A stretch of 64,000 bases of DNA from Demequina sp. NBRC 110056 (GCF_002090155.1 NZ_BBRM01000003.1:372001-436000), one strand, 5' to 3'. Positions 26,866 through 40,022 are shown, numbered from the stretch's first letter. Notes: a model not told the origin generated them from the sequence alone. A program made the numbers and translations.

Positions 26866-27761
26866 CCGCGCCGGGGAGGCTGAAGGTCGGCGTCGTGGGC
26901 GCTGGCCGGGTGGGCGCGGTCCTCGGCGCCGCGCTCGCGCGCGCCGGACACCAGGTGGTGGCCGCATCGGGCATCTCCGAGGAGTCCCGCACGCGCATCG
27001 ACGCCCTGCTGCCCGATGCTGCCCACGAGGAGCCCGAGGCCGTCGTCCGTGCCGCCGAGCTGGTGCTGCTGACCGTCCCCGACGACTCGATCGCGGCGGT
27101 CGCCGCCGGACTGCGCTCGCTGGACGCGTGGCGCCCCGGGCAGATCGTCGTGCACGCGTCCGGCCGCTACGGCACGGAGGCGCTCGCGGACGCCGCGGGA
27201 GCGGGCGCGCTGGTGCTCGCGATCCACCCGGCCATGACCTTCACCGGTACGTCGATCGACCTCGCGCGCCTCGCGGACGCGACCTTCGCGGTCTCCGCCG
27301 CGGGTCCCGTCCTCCCCATCGCCCAGGCGCTCGTCGTCGAGATGGGCGGCGAGCCGCTCGTCATCGCCGACGCCGACCGGCCCGCGTACCACGCGGCGCT
27401 CGTGCACGGCGCGAACCATGTGGTGACCGCGGTGACGCAGGCGGCGGCCGCCCTCGCGCGCATCGGCGTGGACGAGCCCGGCAAGGTGCTCGGCCCGCTC
27501 GTGCACGCCTCCGTCGAGGGCGCGGTGCGGGACGCGCCCGGTGCGGTGTCGACGCTCACCGGGCCGGTCGTCCGCGGCGACGCCGGCACCATCGCGGCCC
27601 ATCTCGCGGCGCTCGAGGGCCAGCCCGAGACCCTCCACGCCTATCGCGCGATGGCTCGTGCGACCGCGGACCTCGCGCTGTCCGGCGGCCGCATCGGCCC
27701 CGCGGCGTACGCCGACATCATCGCGACCCTCGGCGTCGACGATTGGCGGGTGGAGCCGTGA
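26862..27761 (+). CDS. DUF2520 Rossmann-fold oxidoreductase-like protein upstream of panC
   Basis: 299 residues. The N-terminus has the dinucleotide-binding motif VGVVGAGRVGAVLGAALA, then VLLTVPDDSI and LAIHPAMTF. The C-terminal helical half matches the DUF2520 domain found with ProC/ketopantoate-reductase-like proteins. It overlaps the PH gene upstream and panC downstream by 4 bp each, so one transcript is nearly certain. This position is conserved in actinobacteria. Because no panE is seen and the gene is coupled to panC, a ketopantoate reductase role is an attractive but unproven inference. Confidence 0.85.
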   Translation: MTAPGRLKVGVVGAGRVGAVLGAALARAGHQVVAASGISEESRTRIDALLPDAAHEEPEAVVRAAELVLLTVPDDSIAAVAAGLRSLDAWRPGQIVVHASGRYGTEALADAAGAGALVLAIHPAMTFTGTSIDLARLADATFAVSAAGPVLPIAQALVVEMGGEPLVIADADRPAYHAALVHGANHVVTAVTQAAAALARIGVDEPGKVLGPLVHASVEGAVRDAPGAVSTLTGPVVRGDAGTIAAHLAALEGQPETLHAYRAMARATADLALSGGRIGPAAYADIIATLGVDDWRVEP

Positions 27762-28612
27762 TCCTCGCGAGCACCGCCGCGGAGCTGCCCACCCGCGAGC
27801 CCGGCACGCGGCGCGCCGTCGTCATGACGATGGGCGCTCTGCACGAGGGCCACCTCGCGCTCGTGCGCCGCGCCCGCGAGATCGCCGACCAAGTCGTCGT
27901 GACGATCTTCGTCAACCCCCTGCAGTTCAACGAGGCCGCGGACCTCGAACGCTACCCGCGGACCCTCGAGGCCGACTGCGCGCTCCTCGAGCCGCTCGGC
28001 GTGGACGCGGTGTTCGCCCCCAGCGTCGACGAGATGTACCCGGGCGGATCGCCCACGGTGACCGTGAGCGCCGGTGCCATCGGCGGGGTGCTCGAGGGTG
28101 CTCACCGGCCGGGTCACTTCGACGGCGTCCTCACGGTGGTGCTCAAGCTCCTGCACCTCACGGACCCCGACGTCGCGCTATTCGGCGCGAAGGACGCGCA
28201 GCAGGTCATCGCGGTCCGCGCGATGGTCCGCGATCTCGCCGTGCCCGTCCGGATCGAGGCGGTCGACACGGTCCGCGACCCCGACGGCCTTGCTCTGTCC
28301 TCGCGCAACGTCCACCTGTCCGAGCGCGAGCGCGCAGAGGCGCTGATCCTGTCCCGCGCGCTGTTCGCCGCCGCCGGGGCCGCACGGAATGGCTCCGCCG
28401 CACCGGACGTTGTCGCGACGGGGCGAGCGGTGCTCGCCCAGCGGCCACCCGCATCGGCCGTGCGCGTCGACTACCTTGAGGCGATCGACCCTCGGACGGC
28501 GATGGCCGTCGAGGCCGACCATCGCGGCGACGCGGTGATCGCCGTGGCCGCGCGGGTGGGCGCGACGCGCCTCATCGACAACGTGACCGTGACGCTAGGG
28601 GAGAAGAAGTGA
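27758..28612 (+). CDS. panC: Pantothenate synthetase
   Basis: 284 residues from GTG 27758, overlapping the DUF2520 stop by 4 bp. The ATP-binding MGALHEGH (HxGH), [41 protein letters not shown] and LALSSRN blocks are all present. It condenses pantoate and beta-alanine with ATP to make pantothenate, and its partner panD supplies the beta-alanine. Its stop overlaps the panD start (GTGA). Longer in-frame starts lie inside the preceding gene and are rejected. Confidence 0.96.
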   Translation: MILASTAAELPTREPGTRRAVVMTMGALHEGHLALVRRAREIADQVVVTIFVNPLQFNEAADLERYPRTLEADCALLEPLGVDAVFAPSVDEMYPGGSPTVTVSAGAIGGVLEGAHRPGHFDGVLTVVLKLLHLTDPDVALFGAKDAQQVIAVRAMVRDLAVPVRIEAVDTVRDPDGLALSSRNVHLSERERAEALILSRALFAAAGAARNGSAAPDVVATGRAVLAQRPPASAVRVDYLEAIDPRTAMAVEADHRGDAVIAVAARVGATRLIDNVTVTLGEKK

Positions 28613-29070
28613 CCAGCCTGCAGCGGCCCATGATGATCTCGAAGATCCACCGCGCCACGGTGACCCAGGCGGACCTGCACTACGTCGGCTCGATCACGAT
28701 CGACGCGACCCTGCTCGAGCACGCGGACATCCTGCCCGGCCAGCAGGTCGACGTCGTGGACGTCTCCAACGGCGCGCGCCTCACGACCTACGCCATCCCC
28801 GGCGAGCCCGGCAGCGGCCAGATCTGCATCAACGGCGCCGCCGCCCACCTCGTGAACCCCGGCGACCTCGTGATCATCATCGGCTACGGCATGCTCGCCG
28901 ACGCCGAGGCTCGCACCTTCGAGCCGCACGTCGTCTTCGTCGACGGCGACAACCGGATCATCCAGGAGTGCGACGACCCGGGCTCGGTGCCGGACGGCTA
29001 CGGGCTCGAGCGGTCCGGCGTGCCGGTGCACGAGTTCCACGAGAGCGGCTGGGCGGCCTTCCGCCGCTGA
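28609..29070 (+). CDS. panD: Aspartate 1-decarboxylase (pyruvoyl enzyme)
   Basis: 153 residues from GTG 28609. If translation starts at the internal [10 protein letters not shown] the protein is 145 residues, closer to the usual 126-140. The Gly27-Ser28 self-cleavage site in YVGSITID creates the pyruvoyl group, and [16 protein letters not shown] and the [11 protein letters not shown] block are typical. It makes beta-alanine from aspartate for coenzyme A. The C-terminal ~25 residues are an extra tail. In mycobacteria coaX and lysS follow; here repeats, a xylanase and nadBC come first. Confidence 0.95.
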   Translation: MTSLQRPMMISKIHRATVTQADLHYVGSITIDATLLEHADILPGQQVDVVDVSNGARLTTYAIPGEPGSGQICINGAAAHLVNPGDLVIIIGYGMLADAEARTFEPHVVFVDGDNRIIQECDDPGSVPDGYGLERSGVPVHEFHESGWAAFRR

Positions 29071-29090
29071 CCCGGCCTCCTCCGCCGCCC

Positions 29091-29185
29091 GACATTTCCG
29101 AACATCTCCACCGCGACGCGCGGGTGCAACAGCGTCTGCGGCGCCGCTCGCCCGGCGTGTCGAGCGCCGGATGTTCGGAACTGTC
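29091..29185. repeat. Palindromic element, family A, copy 2
   Basis: Starts GACATTTCCGAACATC and ends GGATGTTCGGAACTGTC, exactly 95 bp. Its interior (GGTGCAAC...TCTGC...GGCGTGTCG) is closely similar to copy 3 at 34443, so these two form a subgroup. It begins 20 bp after panD. Confidence 0.87.
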
Positions 29186-29210
29186 GCAGGCGCTCCACGG
29201 GGATTCTCGC

Positions 29211-29314
29211 GTGCCGCTCAACACACGGCCGTCGCTGGTGGGCCTCTCGTGAGCCATGGGGCTCCCCATGCGCCCCCTCGTTCACATGGGTCCCAGCTGT
29301 GTGTTGAGCGGTAC
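29211..29314. repeat. Palindromic element, family C, copy 1
   Basis: Starts GTGCCGCTCAACACACGG and ends CAGCTGTGTGTTGAGCGGTAC, 104 bp. It lies 25 bp after family A copy 2. The interior also holds the hairpin-forming CATGGGGCTCCCCATG. Confidence 0.83.
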
Positions 29315-29332
29315 GGCAGCGCGCATCGGCGC

Positions 29333-29497
29333 TTCGAAACTCATGTCGAGATGTGAACGCGCCCAACGCCCCGTCCCCGTTTGAAACCCAGTTTCGAGCC
29401 GGCTGACACCCTCGAAAACGGACCCGATGGGACCGCGCCCAGTATCGAAAACGCCCGCAGCGGTTGCTTTCGAAAACGATATCGGTAACGTTTTCGA
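29333..29497. promoter_or_regulatory. Operator cluster of the xylanase gene (TCGAAAAC repeats)
   Basis: TTCGAAAC (29333), a TTTGAAA/TTTCGA dyad (29380-29397), TCGAAAACG (29412), TCGAAAACG (29445) and a perfect dyad TCGAAAACG-10 nt-CGTTTTCGA (29470-29497) all lie within 165 bp before the xylanase. The region is far more AT-rich than its surroundings. CGAA/TTCG-type repeats are known operator elements of LacI-family regulators at streptomycete xylan genes, so xylan-responsive repression is likely. The regulator is not in this window. Confidence 0.65.
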
Positions 29498-29565
29498 GCA
29501 GTGGGGCACTGCGGCCCGAATGTCGCAGCGCCATCGCAACGAAGCGCCACGACAGGGAGTCATCG

Positions 29566-34149
<4,584 letters not shown>

Positions 34150-34284
34150 ACGAGGGAGACGGCCGGCGGCGCGATCCGGTGCGGGCTCACCGCGCATCGG
34201 GCCCCCGGACCGCGACACGGAGCCTGGGGCGACCGCGCACAAGGGAGCGGACGCCAGGGCACAGGCTCCGCCGGCCGTCTCTCC

Positions 34285-34345
34285 GGCACCGACGCCCCCG
34301 TCGGGTGCCACCGCGGCCCCGGCGCACGTGGCGCGCCGGGGCCGC
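34285..34345 (+). terminator. Two hairpins after the xylanase gene
   Basis: GGCACC.GACG/CGTCGGGTGCC (34285-34309) is followed by GCGGCCCCGGCGC/GCGCGCCGGGGCCGC (34313-34345). The rest of the 428-bp gap to nadB holds only family A copy 3 and the nadB promoter; I see no gene in it. Confidence 0.6.
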
Positions 34346-34442
34346 GCCGCGCATCGCCCCTCCTGCACCACCCGGCCACGCTCCCGCTCCCGTTGCGCGC
34401 CCGACTCGGCCTGCAGGGCCCCCGCCGTACGCGACCCCTCCC

Positions 34443-34537
34443 GACAGTTTCGAACATCGCCACCGGGGCGCGCCGGTGCAACTGCTTCTGCAGCGCCTCG
34501 CCCCCGGCGTGTCGCGCGCCAGGCGTTCGGAACTGTC
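34443..34537. repeat. Palindromic element, family A, copy 3
   Basis: Starts GACAGTTTCGAACATC and ends GGCGTTCGGAACTGTC, exactly 95 bp. The interior is closest to copy 2 at 29091. It ends 28 bp before the nadB -10 box. Confidence 0.87.
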
Positions 34538-34565
34538 GGGGGTGAGAGATATCGGCGCGCGCCGC

Positions 34566-34571
34566 TAGGTT
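34566..34571 (+). promoter_or_regulatory. -10 box TAGGTT of nadB
   Basis: TAGGTT lies 6 nt before ATG 34578, so initiation should fall at or next to the start codon (leaderless). No Shine-Dalgarno is seen. Confidence 0.5.
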
Positions 34572-34577
34572 GAGGCC

Positions 34578-36272
34578 ATGATCCGTTACGTCCGCCACCT
34601 CGCTGCGCCCGCGCCCGGATGGACCATCGACGCCGACGTCATCGTGGTCGGCTCGGGCATCGCTGGGCTGACCGCGGCCCTCGAGCTGCGTGCCAAGGTC
34701 GACCGCGTGCTGGTCGTGACCAAGGGCGCGCTGAGCTCGGGCTCCACGGTCTGGGCCCAGGGCGGCATCGCCGCCGCGCTGCACCCCGAGGACACCCCCG
34801 AGGAGCACCTCCAGGACACCCTCATCGCGGGCGCCGGGCTGTGCTCGGAGCAGGCCGTGCGTGCCCTCGTCACGGAGGGGCCCGACCGGGTGCGCGAGCT
34901 CGTCGCCCGCGGGGCCAACTTCGACACCGACGCGGACGGCGGCATCACCCTCACGCGCGAGGGCGGCCACCACCGCGACCGCATCGCGCACGCTGGCGGC
35001 GACGCGACCGGCGCGGAGATCTCACGAGCACTCGTCGCGCAGCTCGAGGCGATCAAGAACGACCCCGGCATCGAGGTCGTCGAGAACGCGATGGTCGTGG
35101 ACCTGCTGACCGCCGCGCCCGACGCGGACGGTCGCCCCGGGCCGGTGTGCGGGGTGACGCTGCACATCATCGGCGAGGGCAGCCGCGACGGCGTGGGCGC
35201 TGCGCTCGCGAAGTCGGTCATCATGGCGACCGGCGGCATCGGGCAGGTGTTCCGCTCGTCCACCAACCCCGCCTCGGCCACGGGCGACGGCCTGGCCGCG
35301 GCGCTGCGCGCCGGCGCCGCCGTCGCGGACATCGAGTTCGTCCAGTTCCACCCCACCGTCCTGTGGCAGGGCTCGGCCGCTCGCGGGCAGCAGCCCCTCA
35401 TCTCGGAGGCCGTGCGCGGCGAGGGCGCCTACCTGCTCAACGGAGCCGGCGAGCGCTTCATGGTCGACCGGCACGAGATGGCCGAGCTTGCCCCGCGCGA
35501 CGTGGTGTCGAAGGGCATCGTCGCGATGATGGACGAGGAGGACTCGGACAACGTCTTCCTCGACTGCCGTCACCTGGGCCGGCGCTTCCTGCGCGAGCGC
35601 TTCCCGACCATCTGGGAGCGCCTCGCCGAGCGCGGCATCGACATGGCCGAGGACCTCATCCCCGTCGCGCCGGCTCAGCACTACCACTCGGGCGGGATCC
35701 TCACCGACCTCCGCGGGCGCTCCACGCTGCGCGGCTTGCACGCGGTGGGCGAGGCGGCGTGCACCGGGGTCCATGGGGCGAACCGGCTCGCGTCGAACTC
35801 GCTGCTCGAGGGCCTGGTGTTCGCCAGCCGCGCCGCCGCCGACGCCGCCCAGGCCGTCGCCGACGGCACCGTGCGCCAGCTCGAGCCGGTGACGCGGCCG
35901 GGGCCATCGGCGCTCGTGCCCGCGACGACCCGCGCCCAGATCCAGTCCATCGCCCACCGCGGGGCGGGGCCGGTGCGGTCGGCCGCGGGGCTCGCGAGGG
36001 CGACCGAGCGGCTCGGCGCGCTGCGGCAGCGGTTTCACACGGACAGCCCGGCGAGCGCGCTGCCGCAGACCGCGGAGTGGGAGACGAGCAACGTCCTGAC
36101 GAGCGCATCGGCCCTGGTGGCGACCGCCTTCGAGCGCGAGGAGACGCGCGGAGGACACCTGCGCGAGGACTTCCCCGACAGGGACGATGCGCGGTGGGCT
36201 GTGCGCCTTGCGGCCACCCTGGACGGGGACGGGGAGCTGCAGATTCAGCGGGCGCCGCTCGAGCTGGGCTGA
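34578..36272 (+). CDS. nadB: L-aspartate oxidase
   Basis: 564 residues. The FAD-binding GSGIAG is at 25-30, with the TKGALSSGSTVWAQGGIAAAL block, EGGHHRDRIAHAGGDATG, EFVQFHPT, QHYHSGGI and GLHAVGEAACTGVHGANRLASNSLLEGLVF. These are all characteristic of NadB rather than succinate dehydrogenase. It oxidises aspartate to iminoaspartate, the first step of de novo NAD synthesis. nadC follows 213 bp later, with its own promoter and a CRP-like site. No nadA lies in the window, although quinolinate synthase is needed between the two. A CGCATCGGC word near the C-terminus encodes Ser-Ala-Ser-Ala. Confidence 0.95.
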   Translation: MIRYVRHLAAPAPGWTIDADVIVVGSGIAGLTAALELRAKVDRVLVVTKGALSSGSTVWAQGGIAAALHPEDTPEEHLQDTLIAGAGLCSEQAVRALVTEGPDRVRELVARGANFDTDADGGITLTREGGHHRDRIAHAGGDATGAEISRALVAQLEAIKNDPGIEVVENAMVVDLLTAAPDADGRPGPVCGVTLHIIGEGSRDGVGAALAKSVIMATGGIGQVFRSSTNPASATGDGLAAALRAGAAVADIEFVQFHPTVLWQGSAARGQQPLISEAVRGEGAYLLNGAGERFMVDRHEMAELAPRDVVSKGIVAMMDEEDSDNVFLDCRHLGRRFLRERFPTIWERLAERGIDMAEDLIPVAPAQHYHSGGILTDLRGRSTLRGLHAVGEAACTGVHGANRLASNSLLEGLVFASRAAADAAQAVADGTVRQLEPVTRPGPSALVPATTRAQIQSIAHRGAGPVRSAAGLARATERLGALRQRFHTDSPASALPQTAEWETSNVLTSASALVATAFEREETRGGHLREDFPDRDDARWAVRLAATLDGDGELQIQRAPLELG

Positions 36273-36412
36273 CCGCAGTGGTCCGTGGGGAGTACGCGGG
36301 CGGCGACCGCTCGCGAGACGAGCTCACGCACGGACGCCGCCGCGCCCTCACCCCCCAGCACCGTCGCTCGACGGAAGCAGTGTGACCCGCGTGGCGCGAC
36401 CACAGGCCCCAG

Positions 36413-36428
36413 TGTGACATACGTCACA
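36413..36428. promoter_or_regulatory. Perfect CRP/GlxR-type palindrome TGTGA-N6-TCACA
   Basis: TGTGACATACGTCACA is a perfect 16-bp match to the TGTGA-N6-TCACA half-site spacing of Crp/Fnr-family cAMP regulators (GlxR or Crp in actinobacteria). Its centre is about 60 bp before the nadC -10 box, a class I activator position. Confidence 0.65.
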
Positions 36429-36494
36429 CCTGCGTGCCTAGTGGCTTCTTTGGAGGTCCGTGGCGCGCGTGGGTGACGGCTACGCTTGATCGCC

Positions 36495-37400
36495 GTGAGC
36501 ATGCCTGAAGACCTTCCCCAGGACCGTCCGCTGCGCGCCTCGTGGCTCGCCTCCGCCGTGGGCGAGGCCCTTGACGAGGACCTGGGCTCCGAGCCCGGAC
36601 GCGACGTCACCACCCAGGCCACCATCGCCGCCTCCGCGCAGGTGAGGGGCGCGATCATCATGCGCGAGGCCGGCGTGATCGCGGGGATCCCCGTGATCGC
36701 CGAGGCGCTCGGCCAGGTCGCGGAGCGCCTCAGCCTGCCGATGCCCGTGATCGAGCTGCGTGCCACCGATGGCGACCGCCTCGATGCCGGCGCGCATGTC
36801 GCCGACGCCTCCGGCGCAGGCCACGTGATCCTCATCGCCGAGCGCACCATCCTCAACTTCCTGTCGCGCGCCTCGGGCATCGCGACGCACACCCGCCGCT
36901 GGGCCGATGCGCTCGAGGGCACCGGCGCGCGCGTGCTCGACACGCGCAAGACCACGCCCGGACTGCGCGAGCTCGAGAAGTACGCGGTCCGCGTGGGCGG
37001 CGGCGTCAACAAGCGCACCGGCCTGCACGACTGCGCCATGGTGAAGGACAACCACATCCTCGCCGCCGGTTCCGTGGGCGCGGCCCTCCTGGCGATCCAC
37101 GACCGCTTCCCGGACGTGCCCGTGCAGGTCGAGATCGAGTCGCCCGACCAGGCGCGCGAGGCGATCGACGCCGGCGCGCGGTTCCTGATGCTCGACAACA
37201 TGGCGCCCGACGCGATGCGCGCGCTCGTGCGCGAGGTGCGCGAGATGGAGCCCGACGTGGGCCGCGTGCGCCTCGAGGCGACCGGAGGGCTGACGCTCGC
37301 GAACGCGCGCGACGTCGCGGACACGGGCGTCGACTACATGTCGGTGGGTGGGCTCACGCACTCGAGCCCGATCATCGACCTCGCACTCGACCTGAACTGA
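36495..37400 (+). CDS. nadC: Nicotinate-nucleotide pyrophosphorylase (quinolinate PRTase)
   Basis: 301 residues from GTG 36495. TTG 36486 and ATG 36501 are also in frame. A TACGCT box at 36481-36486 sits 8 nt before the GTG, favouring a leaderless GTG start. Family blocks: ALDEDLGSEPGRDVTT, LNFLSRASGIAT, DTRKTTPGLRELEKYAV, GGGVNKRTGLHD, MVKDNHI, EIE and LEATGGL. It makes nicotinate mononucleotide from quinolinate and PRPP with loss of CO2. It is paired with nadB upstream; a CRP-like site suggests that it responds to carbon status. Confidence 0.95.
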   Translation: MSMPEDLPQDRPLRASWLASAVGEALDEDLGSEPGRDVTTQATIAASAQVRGAIIMREAGVIAGIPVIAEALGQVAERLSLPMPVIELRATDGDRLDAGAHVADASGAGHVILIAERTILNFLSRASGIATHTRRWADALEGTGARVLDTRKTTPGLRELEKYAVRVGGGVNKRTGLHDCAMVKDNHILAAGSVGAALLAIHDRFPDVPVQVEIESPDQAREAIDAGARFLMLDNMAPDAMRALVREVREMEPDVGRVRLEATGGLTLANARDVADTGVDYMSVGGLTHSSPIIDLALDLN

Positions 37401-37493
37401 GCCGTCCAGTCCCGAGCCGAGCGGACGCGAGCCGAGGGGACGCGAGCCGAGCAAGACGCGGGACCCCAGCCCGCGCATCGGCCCTCCGGCCTT

Positions 37494-37597
37494 GTACCAC
37501 TCAACACACGCCTGGGACCCGTGAGGCGAGAGTGGTCCCTGTGATCGCACACGAGACTCCCGCGTCCCACCCGCCACAGCTGTGTGTTGACCGGTAC
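37494..37597. repeat. Palindromic element, family C, copy 2
   Basis: Starts GTACCACTCAACACACG and ends CAGCTGTGTGTTGACCGGTAC, exactly 104 bp like the other two copies. It lies 12 bp after a CGCATCGGCCCTCC word, and family A copy 4 begins 3 bp later. Confidence 0.87.
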
Positions 37598-37600
37598 GCC

Positions 37601-37695
37601 GACAGTCCCGAACATCGGCGCTCGCGACACCCCGGCGAACCTCGCGAACGCGCGCGCCGCACCCGCGTGTCGCGCCCGGGATGTTCGGAACTGTC
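37601..37695. repeat. Palindromic element, family A, copy 4
   Basis: Starts GACAGTCCCGAACATC and ends GGATGTTCGGAACTGTC, exactly 95 bp. It is packed against family C copy 2; together they fill most of the 349-bp gap between nadC and lysS. Nothing else is seen in that gap except the lysS promoter. Confidence 0.87.
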
Positions 37696-37736
37696 GGGCG
37701 GGGAGGCGGAAGCGGGGAGGCGCCCGCACGCGCCGG

Positions 37737-37742
37737 TACCCT
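37737..37742 (+). promoter_or_regulatory. -10 box TACCCT of lysS
   Basis: TACCCT lies 7 nt before GTG 37750. The intervening AGAGGGC is too close to the start to act as a Shine-Dalgarno. A leaderless transcript is likely. Confidence 0.5.
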
Positions 37743-37749
37743 AGAGGGC

Positions 37750-39261
37750 GTGACCGAAGCGCCTGACACCACCGAGATCGACGTCCCCGAGCAGATGCGC
37801 GTGCGCCGTGCGAAGCGCGACCGCATCATCGACGCGGGCGGCGAGGCCTACCCGGTGTCCGTCGACCGCACCCACGAGATCGCCGCCATCCGCGCGCAGT
37901 ACGACGATGCGCTCGAGGCCGGCGACGAGACCCAGGACGTCGTGGGCGTCGCGGGTCGCGTGGTGTTCGTGCGCAACACGGGCAAGCTGTGCTTCGCGAC
38001 CATCCAGGACGGCGCGGGCGAGCGCCTGCAGATCATGCTGAGCCTCGCGGAGGTGGGCGAGGACTCGCTCGCCGCGTTCAAGGCCGACGTCGACCTGGGC
38101 GACCACCTCTTCGCGCACGGCCGCGTCATCAAGTCGCGCCGCGGCGAGGTCTCCGTCTTCGCCGACGACTGGGCCATCGCCGCCAAGGCGCTGCGCCCCC
38201 TGCCGACGCTGCACAAGGACCTCGCCGAGGACACGCGCGTGCGCCAGCGCTACGTCGACCTCATCGCCCGCCCGCTCGCGCGCGACACGGTCCGCAACCG
38301 CGCCCACGTCATGCGCAGCCTGCGCGAGTCCCTCCACGAGCGCGGCTTCCTCGAGATCGAGACGCCCATGCTGCAGACGCAGCACGGCGGCGCCGCGGCG
38401 CGCCCATTCCTGACGCACATGAATGCGTTCGATATCGACCTCTACCTTCGCATCGCTCCGGAGCTTTTCCTCAAGCGCGCGGTGGTGGGCGGCATCGAGA
38501 AGGTTTTCGAGATCAATCGCAATTTCAGGAATGAGGGCTCGGATTCCTCGCACTCGCCTGAATTCTCGATGCTCGAGGCGTACGAGGCCTACGGCGACTA
38601 CGACACCATGGCGACCCTCACGCGCGAGCTCATCCAGGGTGCCGCGCGCGACGTCTTCGACACCGAGGTGGTGACCCTCGCCGGCGGCGAGGAGTGCGAC
38701 CTGTCGGGCGAGTGGACCGCGCTGACCATGTACGGCTCGCTGTCCGAGGCGCTCGGCGAGGAGATCACGCCCGCGACCTCGGTCGAGCAGCTCGCGGCCC
38801 TGTGCGAGCGCTTCGAGATCTCTGTCGACCCCAAGCGCGTCAACCACGGCAAGCTCGTGGAGGAGCTGTGGGAGCACCACGTGGGCGACACCCTCACCGC
38901 GCCCACCTTCGTGCGCGACTTCCCGGTCGAGACCAGCCCCCTTACGCGCGACCACCGCACGCAGGACGGCATCGTCGAGAAGTGGGACCTCTACGTGCGT
39001 GGATTCGAGCTTGCCACCGCGTACTCGGAGCTGGTCGACCCGGTCATCCAGCGCGAGCGCTTCGAGCAGCAGGCCCGCATGGCGGCGCAGGGCGACGACG
39101 AGGCGATGGCGCTCGACGAGGACTTCCTCACCGCGATGGAGTTCGCGATGCCCCCGTCGGGAGGCATGGGCATGGGCATGGACCGCCTGCTCATGGCGCT
39201 CACCGGCCTCGGCATCCGCGAGACCATCACGTTCCCGCTGGTCAAGCCCACGGAGGACTGA
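37750..39261 (+). CDS. lysS: Lysyl-tRNA synthetase (class II)
   Basis: 503 residues from GTG 37750. An in-frame ATG at 37681 lies inside repeat A4 and is rejected. An N-terminal OB-fold anticodon-binding domain (about 50-160) precedes the class II core with [17 protein letters not shown] (motif 1 area), [11 protein letters not shown] (motif 2) and [12 protein letters not shown] (motif 3). It charges tRNA-Lys. A patch from about 38400 to 38570 uses AAT, GAT, CTT, GTT, AGG and GAA codons that the rest of the gene avoids, although the protein there is well conserved. lsr2 lies downstream as in other actinobacteria. Confidence 0.97.
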   Translation: MTEAPDTTEIDVPEQMRVRRAKRDRIIDAGGEAYPVSVDRTHEIAAIRAQYDDALEAGDETQDVVGVAGRVVFVRNTGKLCFATIQDGAGERLQIMLSLAEVGEDSLAAFKADVDLGDHLFAHGRVIKSRRGEVSVFADDWAIAAKALRPLPTLHKDLAEDTRVRQRYVDLIARPLARDTVRNRAHVMRSLRESLHERGFLEIETPMLQTQHGGAAARPFLTHMNAFDIDLYLRIAPELFLKRAVVGGIEKVFEINRNFRNEGSDSSHSPEFSMLEAYEAYGDYDTMATLTRELIQGAARDVFDTEVVTLAGGEECDLSGEWTALTMYGSLSEALGEEITPATSVEQLAALCERFEISVDPKRVNHGKLVEELWEHHVGDTLTAPTFVRDFPVETSPLTRDHRTQDGIVEKWDLYVRGFELATAYSELVDPVIQRERFEQQARMAAQGDDEAMALDEDFLTAMEFAMPPSGGMGMGMDRLLMALTGLGIRETITFPLVKPTED

Positions 39262-39262
39262 C

Positions 39263-39535
39263 ATGCCGATGTGGCAGCTGGTCGCGATCGGCCTCATCCC
39301 CTCGATCGCCGTCGCCGCGCTGTTCTGGTTCGCGATGCGCGCCGTCGTGCGCGCCGACCGCAACGAGCGCGCGGCCCTCGCCCAGATCGAGGAGGACGAC
39401 GCCCGCTCGGTGCAGGGTGCACCGTCGGATCGGAGCGCCGATGCGCGTGCTGAGTCCGTCGACACCGTCGCCGAGCCCGGTGCTGGGCCCGTCGCCGAGT
39501 CGCGTGAGGAGCCCTCGGCGCGCTCGGAGGCGTAG
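39263..39535 (+). CDS. Small single-pass membrane protein after lysS
   Basis: 90 residues from ATG 39263, with a good Shine-Dalgarno (GGAGG at about 39252) that lies in the end of lysS. The ATG is 1 bp after the lysS stop, so it is co-translated. One hydrophobic helix (about 5-26) is followed by a charged, Asp/Glu/Ala-rich cytoplasmic tail. One GCCGATGCG word encodes Ala-Asp-Ala. No known family is recognised. Similar tiny membrane proteins follow lysS in related actinobacteria, but I cannot name a function. Confidence 0.7.
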   Translation: MPMWQLVAIGLIPSIAVAALFWFAMRAVVRADRNERAALAQIEEDDARSVQGAPSDRSADARAESVDTVAEPGAGPVAESREEPSARSEA

Positions 39536-39539
39536 AACG

Positions 39540-39655
39540 ACGCACTTTCTTTGCGTGAATACGATTCATTCGCGCGAACGCCGATAACGCGCACATTCCG
39601 TTATTGACCTTTTCGCGCCATTATGTGATTCTGGGCCTGCTTCTTCTAGAAAGGA
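39540..39655 (+). promoter_or_regulatory. AT-rich promoter region of lsr2
   Basis: This ~115-bp stretch is the most AT-rich in its neighbourhood (runs such as TTTCTTTG, TTATTGACC, CATTATGTGATT). A TTGACC at 39604 and GATTCT at 39627 have a 17-bp spacer. Lsr2 binds AT-rich minor grooves, so autorepression through this region is likely. The Shine-Dalgarno AAGGAAG lies just before the ATG. Confidence 0.55.
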
Positions 39656-39661
39656 AGTGCG

Positions 39662-39976
39662 ATGGCACAGAAGGTCCAGGTCGTCCTCGTGGACGACATT
39701 GATGGCGGCGAGGCGAAGGAGACCGTGAGCTTCGCGGTCGACAACGTCGCGTACGAGATCGACCTCTCGGAGGCGAACGCCGCCAAGCTGAGGGAGGACA
39801 TCAGCGCCTGGACGGCGAAGGCGCGTCGCGTCTCGTCGACCAAGCGCGGCGGCGGGCGTCCCCGCCGTGCCGACTCCGCAAAGGTGCGGGCGTGGGCGAA
39901 GGACAACGGGTTCGACATCTCCGAGCGTGGCAGGATCTCCACGGAGATCCGCGAGGCATACGCCGCAGCGAACTAG
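39662..39976 (+). CDS. lsr2: Nucleoid-associated xenogeneic silencer Lsr2
   Basis: 104 residues. The N-terminal dimerisation domain (VVLVDDIDGGEAKETVSFAVD) and the C-terminal DNA-binding domain with the AT-hook-like RGR at residues 89-91 (FDISERGRIS) are both intact. A basic linker (KRGGGRPRR) joins them. Lsr2 coats AT-rich, often foreign, DNA and represses it. It sits downstream of lysS, as in Mycobacterium. It would be the candidate silencer of the AT-richer patches in this window, such as the xylanase promoter. Confidence 0.97.
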   Translation: MAQKVQVVLVDDIDGGEAKETVSFAVDNVAYEIDLSEANAAKLREDISAWTAKARRVSSTKRGGGRPRRADSAKVRAWAKDNGFDISERGRISTEIREAYAAAN

Positions 39977-39990
39977 GACGACGACAGCTG

Positions 39991-40022
39991 GCGGCTCCGC
40001 TCCCTGACGGGAGCGGAGCCGC
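39991..40022 (+). terminator. Terminator of lsr2
   Basis: GCGGCTCCGCTCC pairs with GGAGCGGAGCCGC across a short loop, 14 bp after the stop. It has a long perfect stem with no T-tract. Confidence 0.8.

Noticed and set aside
36495-36503. TTG 36486 as the nadC start
   Set aside because: It overlaps the TACGCT box that fits a leaderless GTG at 36495. ATG 36501 remains possible.
37681-37749. Longer lysS start inside repeat A4
   Set aside because: The extra residues come from the palindrome. GTG 37750 has a -10 box at the leaderless distance.
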